Notes: generated from the sequence alone by a model not told the origin. DNA of 64,000 bases from an uncultured Oenococcus sp. (GCA_934229385.1 CAKQDH010000003.1:1-64000), one strand, 5' to 3'; positions 8,421 through 18,062 are shown, counted from the first letter of the stretch. Program-made: numbers and translations.

Positions 8421-9704
8421 TTAATCCAAATCAACATTATTAGGAAAATGAGCTAAATAAGCATGCTTACCTAATTCTTCTTCAATTCTTAATAACTGAT
8501 TATATTTTTCAACCCTTTCAGACCGAGCCATAGCTCCAGCTTTAAGCTCAGTAGAACCAGTAGCTACCGCAAAATCAGAGACAAAAGTATCTCCTGTTTC
8601 TCCGGAGCGATGAGAAATCATGACATTAAAATTATTCTTTTTAGATAAACGAACAGCTTCAAGAGTTTCAGAAACAGAACCAATTTGGTTAAGCTTAATC
8701 AAAGAAGCATTACCAGCGCCTTTTTTAATAGCTTGGCGAAGAATTTTAGGATTTGTAACGATCAAATCATCATCAACTATCTGAATTTTGTCCCCCACTT
8801 CAGAAGTAAATTTAGCATAATTATCCCAATCATCTTCACTAAAAGGATCTTCAATAGAAATAATTTCAGGATATTTATTTACTAAACCTTTATAATAATC
8901 AATCATTTGATCAGGGGTCTTTTCGCTACCTTCAAATTTGTAATTCCCTGTCTGATGATCGTAAAATTCAGAAGATGCCGGATCAATAGCTAAGGCAATC
9001 TCTGAACCCGGAGTATACCCAGCTTGCTTAATCGCTTTAATTAACATCTCAATAGCTTCTTCAGTAGATTTAAGTCGGGGAGCAAAGCCACCTTCATCAC
9101 CTAAACCTGTCTCATAGCCAGCATCTGCCAAAACCTTTTTTAAAGTATGATAAGTATTAGCAACTTTTTCAATTCCATCCCTAAAAGAGCTTCGTTTTAC
9201 AGGTGTAATCATAAACTCTTGAGTATCAATACCAGAATCAGCATGCTTGCCTCCATTAATAACGTTATGAAAAGTTTGAGGCAATTCTAAATTAATACCA
9301 CCTAAATAACGATATAAGGGAACTTTTTGATAATTAGCAGCTGCCCGGCAATTAGCCATAGAAACACCCAAAATCGCATTAGCCCCCAATCTAGCCTTAT
9401 TAGGTGTACCATCCAAATCGATCATAGAATAATCAACGTCTTCTTGATTAAAGGGATCTTTTCCATGAAGATTATCATTTATTTCCCCGTTAACATTGGA
9501 AACAGCTTTTGAAACACCTTTACCTTGTAGACGTTTTCCGCCATCACGTAATTCAACAGCTTCTTTTTCTCCAGTTGATGCACCAGAAGGTACTTCTGCA
9601 CGACCAAGTGTTCCGTCTGACAAAATTACATCAGCTTCCACTGTAGGATTTCCTCTAGAATCAAAAACTTCTCTAGCTTTAACTTTTTCTATATAAACTG
9701 ACAT
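8421..9704 (-). CDS. eno: Enolase
   Basis: A 427-residue enolase (2-phosphoglycerate to phosphoenolpyruvate, cytoplasm), full family length. Diagnostic segments are PSGASTGEKEAVELRDGG near the N-terminus (mobile loop), the metal-ligand region IEDPFSEDDWD, DDLIVTNPK, the signature LIKLNQIGSVSETLEA and SHRSGETGD. It is transcribed alone here, whereas in many lactobacilli eno follows gap, pgk and tpi. An AGAGGT ribosome-binding site lies 7-8 bases before the ATG, and a perfect hairpin sits just upstream in the leader. In this pathway enolase acts on the glyceraldehyde-3-phosphate branch released by phosphoketolase. Confidence 0.98.
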   Translation of the reverse strand: MSVYIEKVKAREVFDSRGNPTVEADVILSDGTLGRAEVPSGASTGEKEAVELRDGGKRLQGKGVSKAVSNVNGEINDNLHGKDPFNQEDVDYSMIDLDGTPNKARLGANAILGVSMANCRAAANYQKVPLYRYLGGINLELPQTFHNVINGGKHADSGIDTQEFMITPVKRSSFRDGIEKVANTYHTLKKVLADAGYETGLGDEGGFAPRLKSTEEAIEMLIKAIKQAGYTPGSEIALAIDPASSEFYDHQTGNYKFEGSEKTPDQMIDYYKGLVNKYPEIISIEDPFSEDDWDNYAKFTSEVGDKIQIVDDDLIVTNPKILRQAIKKGAGNASLIKLNQIGSVSETLEAVRLSKKNNFNVMISHRSGETGDTFVSDFAVATGSTELKAGAMARSERVEKYNQLLRIEEELGKHAYLAHFPNNVDLD

Positions 9705-9720
9705 TTTGACCTCTTTATAA

Positions 9721-9746
9721 AACGCCTGTGTAAAAAAACAGGCGTT
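9721..9746 (-). promoter_or_regulatory. Stem-loop in the eno leader
   Basis: A perfect nine-base stem, AACGCCTGT (9721-9729) with ACAGGCGTT (9738-9746), around an eight-base loop, only 17 bases from the eno start codon. Read on the minus strand the stem is followed by TTTTATAAAGAGGT, which is a poor U-tract and includes the ribosome-binding site. It could be a messenger-stabilising 5' hairpin, an attenuator, or a leftover terminator. Confidence 0.6.
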
Positions 9747-10070
9747 ATTAACTTAACAAAAATATTTATGATAAATATTATCCATTTATATGATTTACAT
9801 AACTCATATTATCATATTTGTAGTAAACTATTTTCAGTTAGAATTGAAAATCTTTTAAAAATATTTAGATTTGTTAATTACTTTTTCATCTGTAAAATAA
9901 TAATTAAGACCTATTATTTAAGATTTAAAATATATTTATTTAACTCTTCTTTAATTTTTATAGGTAAAATGAATAGTTTTCCAATTAAATCACAACTTTT
10001 TATTTGTCACTTTAACAAAAATTTAAGATAGGAAAATAAATAATAAAAATAGTTTAAGGAGAAATTCATA
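9747..10070. other. Divergent intergenic region between eno and gntK
   Basis: About 324 AT-rich bases that must contain the eno promoter (minus strand) and the gntK promoter (plus strand). I could not place either with confidence. An 87-codon forward frame at 9768-10031 is rich in Ile, Phe and Tyr, has no ribosome-binding site and is rejected as a gene. Confidence 0.5.
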
Positions 10071-11606
10071 TTGAACTATATATTAAGTATTGACATCGGA
10101 ACAACTAGTACTAAAACCATTATTTATGATACTAATGGTAAAATCAAAGCTTCTTCAAATAACACCTATCCTCTTTATCAAGATATTCCTGATATGGCTG
10201 AAGAAGATCCTGAAGAGATCTTTTCAGCCATAATAAACGGGGCTAGTAGTACATTAAAAAAAGCTAAATTAAAAGCCGGAGAATTAAAGGGTGTAGCTTT
10301 ATCATGTTTTATGCATAGCCTTATTCTTTTAGATAAAAACCATAGGCCTTTAACTCGAGCTATTACTTTATGGGACAACCGAGCTGTTAAATATGCTGAA
10401 AAATTAAAATCAAATTCTAAAGGAATGGAAATTTATAAGCGTACTGGAACTCCAATACATCCTATGTCACCCCTTTGCAAATTAATTTGGCTAAAAAATG
10501 ATCATCCTCACCTTTTTAAAAAAGCTCGCTGGTTCGTTGGTGTAAAAGAATATATTCTCTACAAATTATTCGGTGTATTAAAAGAAGACTATTCTATAGC
10601 TAGTAACACTGGTTTATTCAATATTTTTAAGATGAACTGGGACACCCAAGCTTTAAAAACAGCAGGAATTTCAGCCACTCAGCTTCCGCAATTAGTCGAC
10701 ACAACTTATCAACTTAAGGGAATTCGCAAAAAATATATGAAAATCCTTAATATTAGTTCCGATACACCATTTGTGATCGGTGCTTCAGATGGTCCTTTAG
10801 CTAATTTAGGGGTTGACGCAATTAAACCAGGAGTTGTAGCCGTTACCATTGGCACTTCAGCTGCTGTTAGAATAGTTTCTCGTAAACCTCATATTGATCC
10901 TAAAGCTAGAGTTTTCTGTTATTATCTTTCTAAGGATATGTGGGTCATTGGAGGGCCTATTAACAATGGTGGAATTGTTTTTCGCTGGGTTCGTGACCGG
11001 TTATGCCAGCCAGAAAAAATTACTGCAGAACAATTACATATAGATCCTTACGATTTATTAACTAAAATTGCCAAAACAGTTCCTACCGGTTCTGATGGCC
11101 TAATATTTTTACCATTTTTAGGAGGTGAAAGAGCTCCTATATGGGACGCTAATTCTAGAGGGACCTTTTTCGGTTTAAATAGAATTCATAGCCGTGCTCA
11201 TATGATACGAGCTGTTCTTGAAGGGATTGTTTACAATTTATATAATGTTTTGCTAGCTTTAGAAGAAGTTGTCGGTAAACCAAAAATAATCCGGGCAAAT
11301 GGTGGTTTTGCACGTTCTAAATTTTGGTGCCAAATTCTTACTGATATTTTTGAACATGACGTTATGATCCCAGAAAGCTATGAAAGTACAGCTCTAGGAG
11401 CCGCAACTTTAGGTATGTATAGTTTAGGATTTATAAAAAAACTTTCAGAAGTGTCTAAATTTATCGGAACTACCGACGTTCATCATCCAAATCCAAAGGC
11501 TTTTCCTGTTTACAGACAATTAATTCCTATTTATATTCGTTTAAGTCGAATATTAAAACCAGAATATAAAAGCATTGCTGAATTTCAGAGAAAACAAAAA
11601 AAGTAA
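10071..11606 (+). CDS. gntK: Gluconokinase, FGGY family
   Basis: A 511-residue sugar kinase of the FGGY family. The N-terminal ATPase loop SIDIGTTSTKTIIYD, the central GASDGPLANLGVDAI, VTIGTSAAVRI, and the C-terminal GGFARSKFWCQIL and ESTALGAA segments match bacterial gluconate kinases. It would make 6-phosphogluconate, the direct entry to the oxidative pentose-phosphate/phosphoketolase route. No gluconate permease or 6-phosphogluconate dehydrogenase is adjacent. The start is a TTG eight bases after a strong AAGGAG. Other FGGY substrates (xylulose, glycerol) are less likely given the sequence pattern. Confidence 0.85.
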   Translation: MNYILSIDIGTTSTKTIIYDTNGKIKASSNNTYPLYQDIPDMAEEDPEEIFSAIINGASSTLKKAKLKAGELKGVALSCFMHSLILLDKNHRPLTRAITLWDNRAVKYAEKLKSNSKGMEIYKRTGTPIHPMSPLCKLIWLKNDHPHLFKKARWFVGVKEYILYKLFGVLKEDYSIASNTGLFNIFKMNWDTQALKTAGISATQLPQLVDTTYQLKGIRKKYMKILNISSDTPFVIGASDGPLANLGVDAIKPGVVAVTIGTSAAVRIVSRKPHIDPKARVFCYYLSKDMWVIGGPINNGGIVFRWVRDRLCQPEKITAEQLHIDPYDLLTKIAKTVPTGSDGLIFLPFLGGERAPIWDANSRGTFFGLNRIHSRAHMIRAVLEGIVYNLYNVLLALEEVVGKPKIIRANGGFARSKFWCQILTDIFEHDVMIPESYESTALGAATLGMYSLGFIKKLSEVSKFIGTTDVHHPNPKAFPVYRQLIPIYIRLSRILKPEYKSIAEFQRKQKK

Positions 11607-12015
11607 TTATATTTATTCCTTAATTATAATTGTTATAAATGTCAAAAAAGGTACCTATTAATTATGTATATAACAGATTTCTAAAATGATTTTATAACTA
11701 ATTGATCTTAATTCATAAAAAAATAATAAGTAATTTTTTATATTATTAAGGGATCATTAAGGTCAAAAAATATAACCTCCAAATCACTTTAGAAAAAAAC
11801 ATCAAACACATTTATTTATATTTTATCCGAGAATACTATAATCATTTTGTAAGCATTATATTTTAAATTCACTTATTAATTTATTTTATCTAGTTAAATT
11901 ATTTTCTAATTACTATTTTTATAATAATTTATAAAAAAATTTTAACTTGAGAAAAATTTTTATTCAAAATTTTTAATCAAAGAAGGGAAAATAAAAGGAG
12001 AAAAATAAATAAATT
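11607..12015. other. Intergenic region, no firm feature
   Basis: About 409 AT-rich bases after gntK. Complementary words around 11703 and 11752 (TTGATCTTAAT and ATTAAGGGATCA) could form an imperfect hairpin with weak terminator character. A GGAGG on the minus strand near 11777 precedes only a six-codon frame. AAAGGAG for manA lies at 11994-12000, about 15 bases from its ATG, which is unusually far. Confidence 0.4.
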
Positions 12016-12987
12016 ATGAGAGAACCTTTATTTTTAAAGCCTGTTTTCCATGAAAAAATCTGGGGGGGCAATGATTTAAAAAAAATTTTCAATTATAACA
12101 TTCCCTCAAATAAAACAGGGGAATGTTGGGGTATTAGTGGGCATCCCCACGGAACCACAACAATAGTTAACGGAAAATTTAAAAATTATAAATTAGATGA
12201 TTTATGGAAAAAACACCCCGAAATATTTGGAAATTTAAATACTAAAAAGCCTTTTCCAATTTTAACTAAAATTTTAGATGCTCATGATGATCTTTCAGTT
12301 CAGGTACATCCTAATGATGAATATGCTAAAATTCATGAGCATGAACTTGGTAAAACAGAATGCTGGTATATAATTCAAGCCAAACCAGGTGCTAAATTAT
12401 TTTACGGACATAATGCTAAAAACAAACAAGAACTAAAAAAATGGATTAATGATAGCCAATGGAATAAACTACTAAAAAGAAAACCAGTTAAAGCCGGAGA
12501 CTTTATTTACGTACCCTCCGGTACTGTCCATGCTTTAGGAAGTGGCATCATGGCCCTAGAAACTCAGCAAAGTTCTGATTCTACTTACCGCTTATACGAT
12601 TTTAATCGGATCGATAAAAAAACTGGACATAAAAGGCCTTTACATATCAAGCAAGCATTAGACACGATCACCGTTCCCTTTTCTGAACCACAGTTAAAAT
12701 TTAAAACTAAAATTATTGATAAAGCAAAATTAACGAGGCTTGTAGAAGCCCCTTACTTTAAAGTTTATAAATTAGCATTAAAAAATGGGAAGGCAAATCT
12801 TAATTTCTCTTCACCATTTAAACTAATGTCCGTTATTTCTGGCGAGGGAAATTTAATAATTAATAACAAAAAATTTGGTTTATCAAAGGGGGGTCACCTA
12901 ATTTTGCCTTCTTCTATTAAAAAATGGCAGATAAACGGAAAAAATCTCTTAGTAATTATGTCAGTTCCTGGAAAAAAGATCCATTAA
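12016..12987 (+). CDS. manA: Mannose-6-phosphate isomerase, class I
   Basis: A 323-residue class I phosphomannose isomerase (mannose-6-P to fructose-6-P; zinc enzyme of the cytoplasm). The zinc-site segment SVQVHPNDEYA (near residue 95) and the following ELGKTECWYI supply the Gln, His and Glu ligands, and FIYVPSGTVHALG gives the later His. The N-terminal EPLFLKPVFHEKIWGG is also typical. The short length is normal for the gram-positive form. It is transcribed alone; ptsI, 310 bases downstream, is functionally related (hexose uptake) but probably has its own promoter. Confidence 0.95.
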   Translation: MREPLFLKPVFHEKIWGGNDLKKIFNYNIPSNKTGECWGISGHPHGTTTIVNGKFKNYKLDDLWKKHPEIFGNLNTKKPFPILTKILDAHDDLSVQVHPNDEYAKIHEHELGKTECWYIIQAKPGAKLFYGHNAKNKQELKKWINDSQWNKLLKRKPVKAGDFIYVPSGTVHALGSGIMALETQQSSDSTYRLYDFNRIDKKTGHKRPLHIKQALDTITVPFSEPQLKFKTKIIDKAKLTRLVEAPYFKVYKLALKNGKANLNFSSPFKLMSVISGEGNLIINNKKFGLSKGGHLILPSSIKKWQINGKNLLVIMSVPGKKIH

Positions 12988-13297
12988 TGATTTAAATAAT
13001 TACTTTAAACCCTTCCAGTTTGCCCTATTAAAAAGTTTAGTTTTATTTTTAATAAAAACTAAATAATATAAAATAAGAATTTTTAATAAACTAAATCAAA
13101 ATTAAAAATTACTAAGAAATTTTAAGTATAATTGTTTAAAAAAATTAAAAATTATTATTAAATTAAAGAGAACAGAAAAGATAATATATAAATTTAATAA
13201 ATTATGAATTAGGAAATCTTAAATCTAAAAAAATCTCAAACAAAAATTCATTTTTGGTATATCATCAGTTATGTTTAGAAAGGAAGGAATTTAAATT
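12988..13297. other. Intergenic region; ptsH is absent here
   Basis: About 310 AT-rich bases between manA and ptsI. A weak imperfect hairpin at 13036-13063 lacks a following T-run. I looked for the ptsH (HPr) gene normally placed directly before ptsI and found no HPr-like reading frame. A strong ribosome-binding site AAAGGAAGG precedes ptsI. Confidence 0.6.
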
Positions 13298-15031
13298 ATG
13301 GCTACTAACATTAATAATAAATTAAAAGGCATTGCAGCCAGTGATGGCATTGGGATTGCTCCTGCCTATCCTCTAGTAGATCCAGATTTATCCTTTAAAA
13401 AGAAGCAAACTTCAGAAATTGGAAAACAAAAAAAAGATTTAGATAAAGCTTTAGAACAATCGAAAAAGGAAATAACTATAATTCGAGATAAAGCTAAACA
13501 AAGCTTAGGAAAAAAAGAAGCTGAAGTTTTTTCTGCTCACTTAGAAATGCTTTCAGATCCTGAATTTATTGGTCAGATAAAAAACACTATCGATAATAAA
13601 AAATTAATAGCTCCATCTGCGATGAAGGAAGTTTCTGATCAGTTTGTAGCTACTTTTTCAGCCATGAAAGATAATACCTATATGCAAGAAAGAGCTTTAG
13701 ATGTTAAGGATATAACTAAAAGAGTACTTTCTCATCTTTTAGGAGTTAGTCTTCCTGACTTAGCTTTAATTAAAAGTCCTGTAGTCGTTGTAGCTCATGA
13801 TTTAGCTCCTTCCGACACTGCTCAATTAGATCCTAAATATATTCGAGGTATTATTACCGATTTAGGAGGAAGGACTTCCCACACGGCTATAATGTCTCGG
13901 ACCTTAGAAATTCCAGCCATAGTAGGAACTAAATCTGCTACTAAAATTATTCCAAAAAACAAGAATGTAATCATTGATGGCCTATCAGGAACAGCTCTTT
14001 TCTCTCCTTCTCAAAAAGAAATTACCAATTATAAGGAAAAACAAACAACTTTTTTAAAGCAAAAAGAAGAATGGCAAAAACTAAAAACCAGCCCTTCTAA
14101 AACTAAAGATGGTGTTAAACATCTAATTACCGCTAACATTGGTACGCCCGATGATATTACAGGTGTTAAAAACAATGGAGGTGAAGGAGTCGGACTTTTT
14201 CGGACCGAATTCCTTTATATGCACTCTACACACTGGCCAACAGAAGAAGAACAATTTTCTGCTTATAAAAAAGCAGTTTCAAAGATGTCTCCTAAACCTG
14301 TAGTTATACGAACAATGGATATTGGCGGAGATAAAGGATTAACTTATGCACATTTACCTAAAGAAAATAATCCTTTTATGGGCTATCGTGCTATTAGAAT
14401 TAGTTTAGACCGCAAAGAACTTTTCCGGACTCAATTAAAAGCTTTACTTAGAGCATCTAATTATGGAAATCTTTGGATTATGTTTCCAATGATTGCTACT
14501 TTAGATGAGCTAAGAACTGCAAAAAAGATTTATAAACAAGAAAAAGAAAAATTACTTCAAGCAGGGAAAAAAGTTGGTAAAATTAAAATTGGCATGATGA
14601 TGGAAATTCCGGCAGCTGCAGTTTTGGCGGACCAATTTGCTCCAGAGGTAGATTTTATGAGTATTGGCACTAATGATTTAATCGGTTATTCTATGGCTGC
14701 CGATAGGACTAACCAAGCTGTTTCTTACCTTTATCAACCTTATAATCCTTCTATACTTCGATTAATAAAACATATTATTGATTCATGTCATAAATACAAT
14801 AAATTTGCAGCTATGTGTGGTGAAATGGCAGGTGACCAATTAGCTGTTCCCCTTTTAATCGGTATGGGATTAGATGAATTTTCAATGAGTGCAACGAGTA
14901 TTCTTAAAACCCGTTCCTTATTTAAAAAACTAGATAGCAAAAAAATGTCTACTTTAGCTCAAGAAGCCGTTCAACAACAAACAAGTAACGATGTTATTAG
15001 GTTGGTAAGGTCAAGATTGGACCATTCCTAA
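13298..15031 (+). CDS. ptsI: Phosphoenolpyruvate-protein phosphotransferase (PTS enzyme I)
   Basis: A 577-residue full-length enzyme I, which passes phosphate from phosphoenolpyruvate to HPr. The phosphorylated histidine is His195 in GGRTSHTAIMSRTLEIP. The PEP-binding barrel shows GVGLFRTEFLYM, MDIGGDKGL, MMMEIPAAAVLA, SIGTNDLIGYSMAADR and the catalytic Cys in AAMCGEMAGD. It begins at an ATG after AAAGGAAGG. Unlike the usual ptsHI operon there is no ptsH before it. The gene ends at a strong bidirectional terminator. In a heterofermenter with few PTS permeases, enzyme I may mainly serve regulation (HPr/CcpA); that is inference. Confidence 0.97.
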   Translation: MATNINNKLKGIAASDGIGIAPAYPLVDPDLSFKKKQTSEIGKQKKDLDKALEQSKKEITIIRDKAKQSLGKKEAEVFSAHLEMLSDPEFIGQIKNTIDNKKLIAPSAMKEVSDQFVATFSAMKDNTYMQERALDVKDITKRVLSHLLGVSLPDLALIKSPVVVVAHDLAPSDTAQLDPKYIRGIITDLGGRTSHTAIMSRTLEIPAIVGTKSATKIIPKNKNVIIDGLSGTALFSPSQKEITNYKEKQTTFLKQKEEWQKLKTSPSKTKDGVKHLITANIGTPDDITGVKNNGGEGVGLFRTEFLYMHSTHWPTEEEQFSAYKKAVSKMSPKPVVIRTMDIGGDKGLTYAHLPKENNPFMGYRAIRISLDRKELFRTQLKALLRASNYGNLWIMFPMIATLDELRTAKKIYKQEKEKLLQAGKKVGKIKIGMMMEIPAAAVLADQFAPEVDFMSIGTNDLIGYSMAADRTNQAVSYLYQPYNPSILRLIKHIIDSCHKYNKFAAMCGEMAGDQLAVPLLIGMGLDEFSMSATSILKTRSLFKKLDSKKMSTLAQEAVQQQTSNDVIRLVRSRLDHS

Positions 15032-15070
15032 TAAATTATTCCATTACTAAAAAGTTTTAATCATAAGTTA

Positions 15071-15110
15071 AAAAACATTAAATTCATTCAAATGAATTTA
15101 ATGTTTTTTA
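15071..15110. terminator. Bidirectional terminator, overlapping the coaA-like stop codon
   Basis: Arms 15071-15088 and 15091-15108 are perfectly complementary (18 bases), beginning with AAAAAC and ending with GTTTTT, so the hairpin works for both strands. The last codons of the converging minus-strand gene are encoded by the hairpin, whose stop is at 15088-15090. Confidence 0.85.
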
Positions 15111-15771
15111 TTTGGTGTTTATTTCCAACTTCTAAATTAATAGTAGACCTAAATTTAACAGGTAATATATTTTCGTGATAATTTCTTAAATTTACTTTTT
15201 CCCAAGTTTTCTTAGCCAACTTATAAAAATCTTCTTTACTTTTATGATATAAGAAAGGTAAATTTAAATCATAACACCTTTTCAAAAACCATTTAAAATT
15301 ATCACTTTCTTTAACATCAACAAAGATAATTTCGTTAAAAATCTTCTGAAATTCTTCTTGCAGAATAATTAAACCTTCGATGATGATAATATCAGGACAT
15401 TTAAAGGTAATATAAGAATTTGGATCAATATCATTAAGCTTTTGACTATATTTAGGAAAACTAACCTTTTGCTTATTTAGGATTGCTAAAATAAAGTTTT
15501 TAATCAAACTATAGTTATAAGATTCTGGGAAACCTTTTTTATTCATAATTCCTTTTTGAATTAATTTTTGATTAGAAAAAAGAAAATTATCTGTAGAAAT
15601 AATTTTAGTTGTTAAATTAGGACATTTTAAATTACAAATTTTTTCAATTTTTTTTGCCAAAACAGATTTCCCTGAAGCGATATTTCCAGTTACACCAATT
15701 ACTATTGGCCGCTTACCAAAATGTTTTTTAATTATTTTGTTAGTTAAATTATCAAGTTTAGTCTTTTCCAT
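15088..15771 (-). CDS. coaA: P-loop kinase, pantothenate kinase (CoaA)-like
   Basis: A 227-residue P-loop kinase. The Walker A region GVTGNIASGKSVLAKK is at about residues 26-41, followed by STDNFLF, MNKKGFPESYNYSLI, FPKYSQKLNDI and IIIIEGLIIL, which match type I pantothenate kinase (first step of coenzyme A synthesis). It is much shorter than the usual 300 or so residues: the N-terminal arm and some central segments are missing. A uridine-kinase-like relative is the alternative. The final residues lie within the terminator hairpin, a compact arrangement. The region upstream (15772-16057) shows nothing notable. Confidence 0.75.
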   Translation of the reverse strand: MEKTKLDNLTNKIIKKHFGKRPIVIGVTGNIASGKSVLAKKIEKICNLKCPNLTTKIISTDNFLFSNQKLIQKGIMNKKGFPESYNYSLIKNFILAILNKQKVSFPKYSQKLNDIDPNSYITFKCPDIIIIEGLIILQEEFQKIFNEIIFVDVKESDNFKWFLKRCYDLNLPFLYHKSKEDFYKLAKKTWEKVNLRNYHENILPVKFRSTINLEVGNKHQIKNIKFI

Positions 15772-16057
15772 TTAATTAATACTTAAAAAATTTCCGTAAA
15801 AAAATTTTAATTCATAAATTAATATCTAAATGTATCATTTATTTTAAAAAATTATTAAAAATTTTATTTAATATTTAGCCACATTTTTTAATAAAATTAA
15901 ACAAATTTGTAAATTTAAAAAATATTAAAAAAATCAATACACAAAATTAAAAACTATTTATTCTACTTTCATGATTTAACTTAAAAGTAGCTTAATTGTA
16001 AACAGTTTTTCATTTAGATTAAGAATAATCTTAAAATAAAAAATAAACAAAACCATA

Positions 16058-16597
16058 TTAATTTATATTAGCATTATTATTTTTATTAGTTGGGAGCTCT
16101 ATAGTTGACCATCCCGATTTTAAACTAAAAGAATAATGCCTATTAATAAATTGGTGATTAGGAATGCCACTGCTAAACAACAAACGGAATTCTTCATTTT
16201 TATAAACCCAATATTTCTTAGTTACTTTTAACTGGGTTTTCTTCGTATCTTCTTTAAGACCAACATTATTTAGCTTCCCTTCAGTATTCTGTAATTTTTT
16301 ATTCATCGGATTAGTTTTATAAAAATATATTCTCTCATCTTTGGTCCCTATCTGTTTATATAACAAAACTTTTTTTCGAGGAACACTTGTTACTAAGGAG
16401 TAAGTTTTCGTAAAATGAACAGTTTTCATACCAAAATGTTGATTAGAATTTAAGATTATAAGTACTATACTTCCAATTGTTAAAATTAATCCGATAATGC
16501 TCCAAGTGATTTTTACTGTTTTGTTTTTAAAAAAAACGTTGCTAACAGCAAAAATAATTGCGCCAACAAATAAAAATACTAAAATCATTTTAGGCAA
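16058..16597 (-). CDS. DUF4811 membrane protein
   Basis: A 179-residue protein with two N-terminal membrane helices (about residues 3-20 and 29-50, the second ending with ILNSN) and a hydrophilic remainder predicted to lie outside. It matches the DUF4811 family, which in lactobacilli regularly follows an EmrB/QacA-type MFS gene. That is so here: its start overlaps the end of the MFS gene by eight bases, so the two are surely cotranscribed and translationally coupled. The function is unknown; a role as accessory subunit of the exporter is inferred from the constant pairing. Confidence 0.8.
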   Translation of the reverse strand: MPKMILVFLFVGAIIFAVSNVFFKNKTVKITWSIIGLILTIGSIVLIILNSNQHFGMKTVHFTKTYSLVTSVPRKKVLLYKQIGTKDERIYFYKTNPMNKKLQNTEGKLNNVGLKEDTKKTQLKVTKKYWVYKNEEFRLLFSSGIPNHQFINRHYSFSLKSGWSTIELPTNKNNNANIN

Positions 16598-18062
16598 CCT
16601 CTTTTGATCTTCTAAGAAAGAAAGTTAATCCAAAACCCACTAATGCAAACACCGTAGCGATTAAAAAAGCATATCTAAACCCTTTTATATTCGCTAACAA
16701 AACTAATTTCTTATATAAAAAAGGCTCCATAACTAATACATTATGGGTTGGTATGTTATTTTTAGTAACGTTCGACATGACAGAAACTAAAGTTGCAGTA
16801 CCCATAGAAGCAAAAACCTGGCGAACAGTATTATTAACAACAGTTCCATCACCAATCAATCTTAATGGCAAAGCGTTCATTCCTGTAGTTGTTATGGGCA
16901 TCATAACCATCGAGATTCCTAACATTCTTACCATATATAAACAAACAATATAAATTATAGGAGTCTTATTAGTAACAGCAATAAAAGAAGCGGTTGCCAC
17001 AGTTAATAAAAATAACCCTACAAAAGCTAAATTCTTTACTCCATGCCGATCAAAAATTCTCCCAGTAATTGGATTCATAAGTCCAATTACAATAGCACCT
17101 GGCAATAATGTTAATCCTGAAACTAAGGGGCTCTCACCTCTTAAAGTCTGTAAATATAAAGGCAAAACTAAAGTAAAACCATTCATAGCCATAAAAGTAA
17201 CAGCTACTAAAATCACGGATAAAGAAAAAGCTACATGTTTAAAAACTTTCAATTGTAATAACGGATATTTAATCGTAAGTGATCTCCAAATAAATAGTCC
17301 TACAAAGATCGCTCCTATTATTAAACTCCAATAAACAATAGGATCTGTCCATTGATAATCACCCACAGACGAAAATCCAAATAACATAAACCCAAAACCG
17401 ATTGTAGAAAGCAAAACAGATAACCAATCAATTGGAACCTTATGAGTTGGTAAAACTTTCCTTAAAGTAAAGGAACCTAAAAAAAGTACTATTAAAGCAA
17501 TTGGTATAATTGATAAAAATAATGAACGCCAAGAAAAATGTATTAAAAGCCACCCAGAAAAAGTAGGCCCAATTGCAGGCGCTAAACCAATAACAATTCC
17601 AGCGGTTCCCATCGCCGTCCCCCGTTTAGAAACCGGGTAAATTGAAGTCATAATTGTTTGAAAAACAGGAGCTGAAACACCAACGGCGGAGGCCTGAACT
17701 AAACGTCCCAATAGTATTTCCCAAAAATCTTGGGAAAAAAAACAAATTATTGTTCCCACAAAAAAAACACTTATAGCTGTAAGGTAAAGTTTTTTTGCGT
17801 CAAATATCTGAATGAAAAAACCTGTTATCGGCATGACAATACCCATTACTAATAAAAAACCAGTAGTTAGCCATTGAACTGTATTAGCAGAAACATGAAA
17901 ATCATGCATTAAAGAAGGAAAAGCCGTTGTTAACATAGTTGTAGTTAAAAAAGCAGTAAAAGTGCCTAATAATAAAGTTATAACTAATAATAATCGATTA
18001 TATGGCTTACCATTTTGGTCAATCGTAAACGAACGGTCAGTTTTATTAGCTTTAGTTTGCAT
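16590..18062 (-). CDS. MFS multidrug transporter, DHA2 (EmrB/QacA) family
   Basis: A 490-residue membrane protein with 14 predicted helices. Landmarks are LTTGFLLVMGIVMPITGF and LGRLVQASAVGVSAPVFQT (motifs D1 and B), GMNPITGRI-like text in the second half (GLMNPITGRIFDRHG) and motif C GIVIGLAPAIGPTFSGWL. Such proteins export drugs or toxic organic ions by proton antiport. It begins with an ATG after AGAGGAAG on the minus strand and overlaps the DUF4811 gene. No regulator gene is adjacent; the next upstream gene is an unrelated GNAT. The substrate is unknown. Confidence 0.92.
   Translation of the reverse strand: MQTKANKTDRSFTIDQNGKPYNRLLLVITLLLGTFTAFLTTTMLTTAFPSLMHDFHVSANTVQWLTTGFLLVMGIVMPITGFFIQIFDAKKLYLTAISVFFVGTIICFFSQDFWEILLGRLVQASAVGVSAPVFQTIMTSIYPVSKRGTAMGTAGIVIGLAPAIGPTFSGWLLIHFSWRSLFLSIIPIALIVLFLGSFTLRKVLPTHKVPIDWLSVLLSTIGFGFMLFGFSSVGDYQWTDPIVYWSLIIGAIFVGLFIWRSLTIKYPLLQLKVFKHVAFSLSVILVAVTFMAMNGFTLVLPLYLQTLRGESPLVSGLTLLPGAIVIGLMNPITGRIFDRHGVKNLAFVGLFLLTVATASFIAVTNKTPIIYIVCLYMVRMLGISMVMMPITTTGMNALPLRLIGDGTVVNNTVRQVFASMGTATLVSVMSNVTKNNIPTHNVLVMEPFLYKKLVLLANIKGFRYAFLIATVFALVGFGLTFFLRRSKEVA

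Noticed and set aside
9768..10031. 87-codon plus-strand frame between eno and gntK
   Set aside because: Covers the divergent promoter region, no ribosome-binding site, biased Ile/Phe/Tyr content.
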